Source of the DNA: Pseudoselenomonas ruminantium
GTDB taxonomy: Bacteria; Bacillota; Negativicutes; Selenomonadales; Selenomonadaceae
NCBI GenBank assembly: GCA_002373045.1
Contig: DFHU01000060.1
Span: forward strand, 35,645 to 71,161
Direction: 5' to 3'
DNA length: 35,517 nucleotides
The notes beneath the pieces are model-generated. The model was not told the DNA's origin, did no database searches, and saw only the letters and a program-made list of their open reading frames with translations. The translations under genes and the position numbers were made by a program. The first letter of the stretch is position 1; each line of letters starts with the position of its first letter. This document shows, one piece after another, positions 1 through 6,470 of this stretch.

Positions 1-729
1 GTAGCCGTGAACCGCGGTGAGGACAGTTATGATGCCCTGCCTTTGGCCATCATTGTCAGCGAAGACTACATCATCACCGTTTGTCTGGAAGAAACGCCGG
101 TTATGTCTGAATTCAATGAACGCACGGCAAAGCTTTTCCGTACCTATAAGAAAACCCGCTTTTTGTTCCAGATTTTGTACAAGTCGGCGACCTTCTATCT
201 GCGCTATCTGCGCCAGATCAGTAAGCTTTCCGATGACATTGAGAACCAGTTGCGCCATGATATGAAAAACAGCGAAATCCTGCGTCTGTTGGAATTGCAG
301 AAAGGTCTTACCTACTTCAATGCGGCTATTCGTTCCAATGGTGCGGTGCTCGACAAGCTTCTGCGCATGCGCAACAATCCGGCACTTACGCCGATTCTCA
401 AGGCCTATGAGGAAGATGAGGATTTGCTCGAAGACGTTATTATCGAGAACAAGCAGGCCAAGGAAATGGTGGAGATGTACAGTAAGATTCTCGCCCGTAT
501 GGCCGATACCTTTACGTCCATTATCGCCAACAACCAGAACCTCGTGATGAAGTTCCTGGCGGCAATGACGATTATCATCGCTATTCCCACAGTGGTATCC
601 AGCTTTTTCGGCATGAATGTGCCGGTGCCGTTTACCGATGACAGTCACGGTTTCTTCTATATTATGATGATAGCCTTTGGCATCAGTATAACGGGAGCTT
701 ATGCCCTGTGGAAAAAGGATATGTTTTAA
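1..729 (+). CDS. CorA-family divalent metal (Mg2+/Co2+) transporter, 5' partial
   Basis: This is the C-terminal 242 residues of a CorA-type channel that moves Mg2+ (or Co2+/Ni2+) across the inner membrane. The reading frame is already open at base 1, so the true start lies upstream. The GTG at position 7 is an internal valine codon. What is visible is a long, charged helical region typical of the CorA cytoplasmic funnel, followed by two membrane segments near the C-terminus. The first membrane segment ends in the family signature GMN (within SFFGMNVPVPF). The short polar loop and the second helix finish with a positively charged end (WKKDMF). Family members are usually about 310-320 residues, so some 70-80 residues are missing at the left edge. 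The dedA-like gene follows after 23 bp and is probably co-transcribed. The family call is firm; the metal specificity cannot be read from the sequence. Confidence 0.9.
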   Translation, partial: VAVNRGEDSYDALPLAIIVSEDYIITVCLEETPVMSEFNERTAKLFRTYKKTRFLFQILYKSATFYLRYLRQISKLSDDIENQLRHDMKNSEILRLLELQKGLTYFNAAIRSNGAVLDKLLRMRNNPALTPILKAYEEDEDLLEDVIIENKQAKEMVEMYSKILARMADTFTSIIANNQNLVMKFLAAMTIIIAIPTVVSSFFGMNVPVPFTDDSHGFFYIMMIAFGISITGAYALWKKDMF

Positions 730-752
730 GTGAAATCAGAAAGGAATTTTGA

Positions 753-1370
753 ATGGAACAGTTTTCATCGATTTTTTTGGAGTTTATCGCATCCTGGGGA
801 TATGTAGCAGTAGCCATCCTGATGGCGGCAGAAAATGCCTGCATTCCCATTCCGAGTGAGCTCATTTTGGGCTTTGCCGGTTATTTGATTTTTGCCGACC
901 AGATGACCTTCACCGGTGCGTTGATTGCTGGTATGGTGGGCGGCATGGCCGGTTCCATCTTTGCTTATGCTGTGGGTCATTACGGCGGCCGTACGTTCGT
1001 GGACAAGTACGGACATTATTTCTTCGTCAAAAAATCCCATGTGGATATTGCGCAGAACTGGTTTGATAAATACGGCCTCAAAGCGGTATTCTTCAGCCGT
1101 ATGCTGCCGGTGGTCAGAACCTTCATTTCCCTGCCGGCAGGTTTTGCCCATGTGAATATGAAAAAATTCTTGAGTTTGACTTTCTTGGGCTCGCTGCCTT
1201 GGACGGCGCTCATTCTCTTTGCCGGCATGATGCTGGGCAAGAGCTGGGAAGTTATGCTGAAGGTCGGCCATCAGGCCAGCTTGATTTTCGTCGGTGTATG
1301 TGCCGTGATTATCGCTGTGATGTACCTGCGGTATCGTAAGCGCAAGCAGGAAAAACAGGCATTGGAATAA
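753..1370 (+). CDS. DedA family membrane protein (SNARE-associated / VTT domain)
   Basis: This is a 205-residue integral membrane protein of the DedA superfamily. The family is tied to membrane homeostasis and, in recent work, to flipping of undecaprenyl-phosphate or phosphatidylethanolamine. Which lipid this member handles is unknown. Supporting features are the conserved acidic start of the domain (AAENACIPIPSE, near residues 26-37), the glycine-rich GGMAGSIFAYAVGHYGGR stretch, the F-SR-P-RTF-PAG motif (FFSRMLPVVRTFISLPAGFA), and C-terminal hydrophobic helices ending in a basic tail (RYRKRKQEK). The ATG is preceded by AAAGGA. The gene lies 23 bp after the CorA-type gene and ends just before a symmetric terminator. 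Confidence 0.92.
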   Translation: MEQFSSIFLEFIASWGYVAVAILMAAENACIPIPSELILGFAGYLIFADQMTFTGALIAGMVGGMAGSIFAYAVGHYGGRTFVDKYGHYFFVKKSHVDIAQNWFDKYGLKAVFFSRMLPVVRTFISLPAGFAHVNMKKFLSLTFLGSLPWTALILFAGMMLGKSWEVMLKVGHQASLIFVGVCAVIIAVMYLRYRKRKQEKQALE

Positions 1371-1423
1371 AAAAAGACAGGCTATCCGCTATTGGTAATG
1401 AATAGCGGATAGCCTGTCTTTTT
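1371..1423. terminator. Perfect bidirectional rho-independent terminator
   Basis: Two 23-nt arms (1371-1393 and 1401-1423) are exact inverted complements around a 7-nt loop. Each arm carries the A/T run needed to give a U-tract on either strand. It lies between the convergent dedA-like and epimerase-like genes and can terminate both. Confidence 0.95.
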
Positions 1424-1427
1424 GTGC

Positions 1428-2309
1428 TTAACAGCCGATTTTGATGGTATAATGGAAACTCTGCGTTTCGCCTGCAGCGAGGGTTAGGCTGCCTTCGCGG
1501 TCTTTGAATTCGCCGCTGAAGCCCTCGTAGTCTGCATGGCCCTGCCAGGGTTCGAGACAAAGGAAGGGGGCGCCGCCCTGTGCTGGAGTCCAAAAGCCCC
1601 AGAAGGGATAGTCTTTGGCAGACATCGTAACTTTCTTGGCACTCTTGTGTGAGCAGATGGTTACTTCATCCGATTTCAGTGCCTTGTAGGCCAAAGCGTC
1701 GCCCTTAAACATTTCGTAGTTCAAATCCAGAGTCTGGCCTTGGAGATGTGCCTGCCCCGGCGTGGTCAGAAATTGTCCCTTGTCGTTGAGCGGCATATTT
1801 ACGTTGTCCTCAGCCTGATTAAAGGACAGATAGTAATCGCTGAATTCCTCACCCTGTACCAACGGGCAGCGGAAGGCGGTATGGGCGCCAATGGAATAAA
1901 TCATTTCCTTATCATCGAGGTTCCGGACTTTCCAAATGACTTCCACTTCATTATCCTTTAAGGCATAGGCAATGTTCAGCTGGAATTTCCACGGATAAAC
2001 CTTTAAGGTATCTTCGGACCATTTCAGTGCAAACTCAATATAATCTTGCTCCTTTTTGACCAGTTCGTATTCGGAGATACGTCCGAAACCATGTCCGGGC
2101 AGTTCATATTCCTGGCCATTTACACGATATTTTCCCTCCTGAAGTTTGCCGACGATGGGAAAGAGTACCGGTGAACTGTATTTCCACCAGGTGGGATTGC
2201 CGTCCCAAAGATATTCGGTTTCATCGGCGCGTTCCTTGATGGAGCGTAATTCTGCACCATAGCTGCGCACCTGCACGCATAATTGGTCATTTTCTAAACT
2301 GTATAGCAT
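1428..2309 (-). CDS. Aldose 1-epimerase family protein (LacX-like)
   Basis: This is a 293-residue cytosolic protein of the galactose-mutarotase superfamily, which interconverts alpha and beta anomers of aldoses. It resembles the LacX branch more than classical GalM. Visible motifs include YLWDGNPTWWKYSSPVLFPIVGKL near the N-terminus, GHGFGRISEYE, the histidine of SIGAHTAFRCPL in the middle, and LCLEPWQGHADYEG near the C-terminus, which carries the conserved acidic residue region. The start was placed at the ATG at 2309, because GAGGTG at 2316-2321 is a good ribosome site 6 nt upstream. The in-frame GTG at 2318 lies inside that site. It is transcribed toward the dedA-like gene and separated from tRNA-Gln by a terminator. 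The substrate sugar is unknown. Confidence 0.88.
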   Translation of the reverse strand: MLYSLENDQLCVQVRSYGAELRSIKERADETEYLWDGNPTWWKYSSPVLFPIVGKLQEGKYRVNGQEYELPGHGFGRISEYELVKKEQDYIEFALKWSEDTLKVYPWKFQLNIAYALKDNEVEVIWKVRNLDDKEMIYSIGAHTAFRCPLVQGEEFSDYYLSFNQAEDNVNMPLNDKGQFLTTPGQAHLQGQTLDLNYEMFKGDALAYKALKSDEVTICSHKSAKKVTMSAKDYPFWGFWTPAQGGAPFLCLEPWQGHADYEGFSGEFKDREGSLTLAAGETQSFHYTIKIGC

Positions 2310-2370
2310 AATATTCACCTCAATAATTATACTAACATAGATGCTAAAAAATGATAAGTATTATAGATAC

Positions 2371-2398
2371 AAAAAAAGGAGCCACTTCACGGCTCCTT
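2371..2398 (-). terminator. Terminator of tRNA-Gln
   Basis: On the minus strand an 8-bp stem (arms 2391-2398 and 2376-2383, AAGGAGCC/GGCTCCTT) with a 7-nt loop is followed by a run of T residues (2371-2375). It lies 11 nt after the CCA end of the tRNA. Confidence 0.9.
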
Positions 2399-2409
2399 GA
2401 ACATTCAAT

Positions 2410-2485
2410 TGGCAGGGGTAGCTGGACTCGAACCAACGCATGCGGGATTCAGAGACCCGTGCCTTACCAACTTGGCGATACCCCT
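2410..2485 (-). tRNA. tRNA-Gln (anticodon CTG)
   Basis: The minus-strand sequence folds into a complete 76-nt tRNA with an encoded CCA. It has a perfect 7-bp acceptor (AGGGGTA with TACCCCT), a D-arm closing with GCC/GGC, an anticodon loop CTCTGAA and a T-arm GTTGG-TTCGAGT-CCAGC. Anticodon CTG reads CAG (glutamine). Discriminator G73 and the overall sequence match bacterial tRNA-Gln. The last anticodon-stem pair (31/39) is T-T, a minor oddity. It is a single-gene unit with its own promoter and terminator. Confidence 0.95.
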
Positions 2486-2510
2486 GTGTGACGTCTGTCA
2501 ACAGAAATAA

Positions 2511-2539
2511 ATTATACGGGGTTTTTACCTGCTTGTCAA
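2511..2539 (-). promoter_or_regulatory. Consensus sigma-A promoter of tRNA-Gln
   Basis: On the minus strand a perfect TTGACA (2534-2539) and a perfect TATAAT (2511-2516) are separated by 17 bp. Transcription would start near 2504, about 19 nt before the mature tRNA 5' end. Such strength fits a stable RNA gene. Confidence 0.9.
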
Positions 2540-2556
2540 CACTTTTTTTGAAAAAA

Positions 2557-3960
2557 TTATTTTAAGTTGGCAGTTTGGGGAATATGGCGGTATTTGCTGC
2601 GCTGCAAGCGGCGTTCCTGATAGAGCCCCAAAAAGCTGCGCCGCTGCTCGTAGAGCAGGAATGCTGAAAGCAGAACAGCAGCAAGGTCAGCTGCCGGCAC
2701 GGCCAGCCATACGCCGCTAAAGCCAATGAGTTTTGGCAGCAGCAGCAGGAAAATGACAATCCCGGCAAGGTTGCGGGCGAAGGAGGCAATAGCCGAGGTC
2801 TTGCCGTCGGATATCGCGGTAAAGAATCCGGAGGTAAAGAGGTTAAAGCCCGACAGCAGGAAACTGAAGCCAAAGAGCAGGAAACCATTTACGGTAATGC
2901 TGTAGGCGGAACCGCCGTCCGGCAGGAACAGGTGGATAAGCGGCTCGGCAAGCACACGGGAACCGATGAACGCCGTAACGGAGAACAGCGTAATGCCCAG
3001 CAGGGCAAGTTTCATCAACCGCAGCAGTTCGCGGTAATTTTTGGCCCCAAACTGATAGGAGAAAAGGGGCGCAATGCCATTGGAAAAACCGACGAGAACG
3101 GAGGTCAGGAGCATTTCGGCATAGAGGATAACGGAGATAGCAGCTACGCCGTCTTCGCCTGCCCAGGCAAAGGTGATGACGTTAAAGAGGAATGTCGTTA
3201 CGCCGATGGAAAGTTCGGTAACGAGTTCCGAAGAGCCGTTGTACATGGCCTGCCCCAAAGCCCGCCATTCCATGTCCGGCTTTCTAAAGCCGATAAGGCG
3301 GCTGCGACAGGCGAAGTAATGCAGGCCGATAAGGGCGGCAGCTGTTTCGCCGAGGCCGGTGCCTAACGCTGCACCGGCAATGCCCATGCCCATCTTTGCC
3401 ATAAAGAGGTAGTCGAGGACAGCATTTAAGATACCCGATACTAGCGAAACCAGAAAGCCCTGAATCGGACGGCCATCGGCGATAAAGAAGGCGTTAAAAA
3501 TCAGCATCAGGGCTGCTGCCGGGAAAAAGGGCAGCAGGGTCACGATATAGTTTACGCATTCTTCATAGAGGGCGGGACTGGCACCTAAGAACGCGAGCAG
3601 CGGTTCCATAAAGAGCCAGAGCGTAAGCGCCAGGAAGGTGCTTATGACCACGCCGCTGATGGTAATCAGGGTGAACCGTCTATGGGCAAGCTCGCGATTG
3701 TCCTCGCCCAAGGTTTTGGCAACCAGTGCCGAACCACCGGAGGCGAGCATAATGGCCAGCCCCAATACGAGATTGAATGCCGGATAGACGATGTTGGATG
3801 CGGCAAGTGCGTCACTGCCGACGAAGCGCCCGATAAAGATACCATCGGTTACGGTGTATAGTGAAATCACAATCATCATGCCGATGGACGGGGTCGCAAA
3901 CATCAACAGTGACCACATACTGTGGTGATAAGATAGTGGATTATGGGTGTTCTTACGCAT
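2557..3960 (-). CDS. MATE family multidrug/sodium antiporter
   Basis: This is a 467-residue polytopic membrane protein of the MATE (multi antimicrobial extrusion) family, which exports drugs or metabolites in exchange for Na+ or H+. The family start is recognisable: MFATPSIGMMIVISLYTVTDGIFIGRFVG, then ALAASNIVYPAFNLVLGLAIMLASGGSALVAKTLGE. A second half with the same pattern (EDGVAAISVILYAEML, NGIAPLFSYQFGAK) reflects the internal duplication of MATE proteins, and about 12 helices are expected. The start was placed at 3960 (MRKNTHNPLS), with AAAGGA about 9 nt upstream. Upstream in-frame ATGs lie in the promoter or leader region. It is transcribed divergently from the MerR-type gene and is its probable target. 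Confidence 0.92.
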   Translation of the reverse strand: MRKNTHNPLSYHHSMWSLLMFATPSIGMMIVISLYTVTDGIFIGRFVGSDALAASNIVYPAFNLVLGLAIMLASGGSALVAKTLGEDNRELAHRRFTLITISGVVISTFLALTLWLFMEPLLAFLGASPALYEECVNYIVTLLPFFPAAALMLIFNAFFIADGRPIQGFLVSLVSGILNAVLDYLFMAKMGMGIAGAALGTGLGETAAALIGLHYFACRSRLIGFRKPDMEWRALGQAMYNGSSELVTELSIGVTTFLFNVITFAWAGEDGVAAISVILYAEMLLTSVLVGFSNGIAPLFSYQFGAKNYRELLRLMKLALLGITLFSVTAFIGSRVLAEPLIHLFLPDGGSAYSITVNGFLLFGFSFLLSGFNLFTSGFFTAISDGKTSAIASFARNLAGIVIFLLLLPKLIGFSGVWLAVPAADLAAVLLSAFLLYEQRRSFLGLYQERRLQRSKYRHIPQTANLK

Positions 3961-3991
3961 AAAAAAATTCCTTTCGTTAAACATAATTTTC

Positions 3992-4020
3992 TTGAACACT
4001 TGATTTTTATACTGTATATT
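3992..4020 (+). promoter_or_regulatory. Promoter of the merR-type gene
   Basis: TTGAAC (3992-3997) and TATATT (4015-4020) are 17 bp apart. The -10 box overlaps the left operator half-site at 4010-4017, so the regulator could repress its own promoter (inference). Confidence 0.6.
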
Positions 4021-4045
4021 AAGCATAAAGGATACAGTAGCTGTA
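4010..4045. promoter_or_regulatory. Probable MerR-family operator region
   Basis: TACTGTAT (4010-4017) and ATACAGTA (4032-4039) are perfect inverted repeats. The right half also forms TACAG-N3-CTGTA (4033-4045). This second dyad lies exactly between the -35 and -10 boxes of the exporter promoter, as expected for a MerR-type activator site. Confidence 0.7.
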
Positions 4046-4052
4046 ATGTCAA
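4022..4052 (-). promoter_or_regulatory. MerR-type promoter of the MATE exporter (19-bp spacer)
   Basis: On the minus strand a perfect TTGACA (4047-4052) and TATGCT (4022-4027) are separated by 19 bp instead of 17. A dyad is centred in the spacer. MerR-family activators are known to act on such overlong spacers by twisting the DNA. Confidence 0.75.
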
Positions 4053-4064
4053 GGGGGATTTTTC

Positions 4065-4916
4065 ATGGCACGTCACATGACCTTCCATGTGGGCGAGTTT
4101 GCCCGCATGACCGGCGTAAACAAGCGTACGCTGCACTATTATGACAGCGAGGGGATATTCAGTCCTGACAGTGTGGAACCCAATGGTTACCGCGCCTATT
4201 CCTCCCGTCAGTTTTATCCCTTTTACATGATTCGCATGTTCCGGGATATGGGACTTGATTTGTCGGAAATCAAGGAGTATATGCAGGGGCGCACGCCGGA
4301 AAAATTTGCCCGCCTGCTGGCTGAGCAGGAAGAATGGCTGGAGCAGGAAATGGCCAAGCTGAAGCGCATGCGGCAGATTGTAGCCAACCAGCGGCAGCTT
4401 TTGGCAAAGGCGCAGGAAGTACGGCTTGATGAAGTGGAGGAGCAAGAATTTGCCGATTGCCGGCTGGTGGTTTCGGAAAACTTGCGCCAGCTTTGCTTGC
4501 GGGAGGATTGGGAAGGCGTGGAGCGGCAGTTTGCCACGCACCTGCGCGATGTGATGGAGGGCGAAGTCCTCACCGGTTATACCTTCGGGGCGATGGTGTC
4601 TCCGCAGGACTTCATGCGTCCTGGGCATGAGCAGGTGGTCAGCTATTATTATGTGCCCACGGATAAACCATGGCGGCAGCTGCCAAAGGATTATCGCCGC
4701 CTGCGCAAAGGGGGACGCTTTTTGGTGACTTACTTTGCCGGCGATTACATGAATACGTCCGCGTCCTATGCCCGTCTGCGGAAATATATGCAGGTACACG
4801 AGCTTAGCCCGGCGGGCTTTGCCTATGAAGAAAGTTTGATTGAAGATATGAGCACAGCCGATGCACGGGAATTTATCACCCGCATTGCGGTGCCAGTAAC
4901 GGAGAATCAGCAGTAA
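4065..4916 (+). CDS. MerR family transcriptional regulator
   Basis: This is a 283-residue DNA-binding regulator. Residues about 5-75 form the MerR winged helix-turn-helix (VGEFARMTGVNKRTLHYYDSEGI, then the YRAYSSRQFYPFYMIRMFRDMGLDLSEIKEYM wing and helix). They are followed by a dimerisation coiled coil (about 88-125) and a C-terminal region of about 150 residues. That region resembles an effector-binding domain of the GyrI/BmrR type (YTFGAMVSPQDF, VSYYYVPTD), and the latter assignment is tentative. The ATG follows AAGGGGG. It lies divergent to the MATE exporter with operator-like repeats between them. The simplest model is that the protein senses an exporter substrate and switches the exporter on. 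The ligand is unknown. Confidence 0.9.
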   Translation: MARHMTFHVGEFARMTGVNKRTLHYYDSEGIFSPDSVEPNGYRAYSSRQFYPFYMIRMFRDMGLDLSEIKEYMQGRTPEKFARLLAEQEEWLEQEMAKLKRMRQIVANQRQLLAKAQEVRLDEVEEQEFADCRLVVSENLRQLCLREDWEGVERQFATHLRDVMEGEVLTGYTFGAMVSPQDFMRPGHEQVVSYYYVPTDKPWRQLPKDYRRLRKGGRFLVTYFAGDYMNTSASYARLRKYMQVHELSPAGFAYEESLIEDMSTADAREFITRIAVPVTENQQ

Positions 4917-4922
4917 TTTTCA

Positions 4923-4951
4923 TTTATTTTTAAGCGGGAAAATGATATAAT
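4923..4951 (+). promoter_or_regulatory. Possible promoter of the DUF2225 operon
   Basis: A perfect TATAAT (4946-4951) lies 80 bp upstream of the DUF2225 start, with only a poor -35 (TTTATT, 4923-4928) at 17 bp. Confidence 0.35.
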
Positions 4952-5031
4952 GTTAGCACATATCGACAAATAAAAGGATTTTTTTAGCAAACTTTAAGAA
5001 TTACATGTTAGCATAGCAAGGAGGGAATGCC

Positions 5032-5730
5032 ATGGGAGCGTTCACGTTTACCGTTGAGAAGCCCTGTCCGATTTGTGGAGAGTCCACGAGAGTCGTAAAG
5101 ACGAAGGCAAAAATCGCTGTGGATAGCACCGATGAGGATTTTTGTGTTCATTACAAGGATTTTAATCCCTATTTGTATAAAATCTGGTTTTGCGAAAAAT
5201 GTGGCTATGCGGCAGACGAAAAGACCTTCCTTGGTTCTATGCCGGTGGTTCATAAGCGGAAAATCAAGGAATTTTTGGACAGCCGCAAGCTGGGGATGGA
5301 GTTTGTCGAAGAACGGACTGTTCCCGACGCGGTAGCGGCTTACAAGCTGGCTATTTTTTATGCGGAAATGACCGAACAGCCTTTGGCCAAGCGAGCCGGA
5401 ATGTATTTGGGATTGGCTTGGATTTTCCGTTATTCCGGGGAACAGGATAAAGAGACGGAAATGATGCAGAGAGCAGCCGACCTTTACGACCAGTCCCTGA
5501 TGACGGAGCGTTTTCCTCAGAACGGCATGAGCGATGATATGGCTGTTTATTTGATTGGGGCTATTTATTATCGCATGAAGGATTATGAGAAGGCCACGCA
5601 GTATTTGTCCCGCCTCATTGGCGATCAGAGCTTGCGTGACCGGGATGTACAGTTATACAAGCGCGCCCGTGATTTGTGGCAGAGCGTCCGTGAGGACCAG
5701 GGCGAGGCGGAAAAGGAGGAGAAAAAGTGA
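5032..5730 (+). CDS. DUF2225 family zinc-binding protein with TPR-like region
   Basis: This is a 232-residue cytosolic protein matching the DUF2225 pattern. Two CxxC pairs (C12/C15 in CPICGE and C54/C57 in CEKCGYA) frame a segment with the motif VHYKDFNPYLYKIWFC and would bind one zinc ion. After that, helical repeats resembling tetratricopeptides (about residues 105-215) suggest a protein-interaction scaffold. The ATG is preceded by AAGGAGGG. The next gene starts on the last bases of this one (GTGA overlap), so the two are translationally coupled. The molecular function of DUF2225 proteins is not known to me; an enzymatic role is not evident. Confidence 0.85.
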   Translation: MGAFTFTVEKPCPICGESTRVVKTKAKIAVDSTDEDFCVHYKDFNPYLYKIWFCEKCGYAADEKTFLGSMPVVHKRKIKEFLDSRKLGMEFVEERTVPDAVAAYKLAIFYAEMTEQPLAKRAGMYLGLAWIFRYSGEQDKETEMMQRAADLYDQSLMTERFPQNGMSDDMAVYLIGAIYYRMKDYEKATQYLSRLIGDQSLRDRDVQLYKRARDLWQSVREDQGEAEKEEKK

Positions 5731-6416
5731 TTGATTTGCCAGTGAGTTGGCAAGAACAGTTGCAGCAGATAGACTGGGCCAAAGTGCAGGAGAAAGTTGC
5801 TGACTATGGCCCTGCTTTGCGTGTTATTCGGGATACCTGGGATCGGGAAACCCTGACAGAAATCAGTCAGGGTAACCTCTTTGTCTCGGATAAAATGCTT
5901 AATGAGGCCATTGCCAGGAATATCAAAGAAGACAGCCCGGCAAGGTCTGTTCTATTGGAGTCCAAGGAAAACGGCCGGTTGAATGTAACGATTGATACCG
6001 TTAAACTGGGGAAAGTCGAGCTTTCCGGAGAGGTAAAGGAATTTGTCCACGACGGGGATAAATCCTATATGGTTTACCGTGTGCGGGAACGGAATATTCC
6101 CAATCACGGCCTGATGTCCTGGGTCTTTTCTCGGATTTCCATGGCTATGGCGCAGCGCATGGTGGGGAATCTGCATATTTCCGATGATATACCGGTGGAA
6201 ATAAAGCACAACAATGTGCGCATTGATTACAGTAAGGTGCTGGCAGATTCGGATTTTGGCAAGACTATGTTCCATGGCCATCGCTTGTTGGATATGATTG
6301 AGATAGAGAAAGCCACGCCGAAAGAAGGCGGGATTATGTTTCAGACAAAGCTCAATATACCAGATGATGTAAAAGATGATTTGAAAAATCTTTTGCCACA
6401 GAAAAATAAAGAATGA
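5727..6416 (+). CDS. Uncharacterised protein of the DUF2225/DUF4127 operon
   Basis: I do not recognise this 229-residue protein. It starts at a GTG overlapping the TGA of the DUF2225 gene, with GGAGGAGAAA just upstream. There is no signal peptide, membrane segment or cysteine motif. The composition is that of a soluble mixed alpha/beta protein, with a beta-rich middle (LNVTIDTVKLGKVELSGEV, SYMVYRVRERNI) that could form a barrel or sandwich. The tight coupling on the left and the 37-bp gap to the exported DUF4127 protein on the right suggest a shared process. A lineage-specific (Negativicutes) protein is likely, but that is an inference. Confidence 0.75.
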   Translation: MIDLPVSWQEQLQQIDWAKVQEKVADYGPALRVIRDTWDRETLTEISQGNLFVSDKMLNEAIARNIKEDSPARSVLLESKENGRLNVTIDTVKLGKVELSGEVKEFVHDGDKSYMVYRVRERNIPNHGLMSWVFSRISMAMAQRMVGNLHISDDIPVEIKHNNVRIDYSKVLADSDFGKTMFHGHRLLDMIEIEKATPKEGGIMFQTKLNIPDDVKDDLKNLLPQKNKE

Positions 6417-6453
6417 TTTTTTGTAGGATGATGATTGAGAGGAGAGAGATTTT

Positions 6454-6470
6454 TTGTACAGTCTGTACAA
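6454..6470. repeat. 17-bp palindrome covering the TTG start codon of the DUF4127 gene
   Basis: TTGTACAG and CTGTACAA are perfect inverted arms around a single T. The first three bases are the start codon. It could be an operator or a small mRNA hairpin, or simply chance. Confidence 0.6.

Noticed and set aside
3903..4799. Open frame (298 codons) on the minus strand opposite the MerR-type gene
   Set aside because: It covers the divergent promoter region and the regulator's coding sequence; the protein is histidine-rich low-information sequence without a domain.
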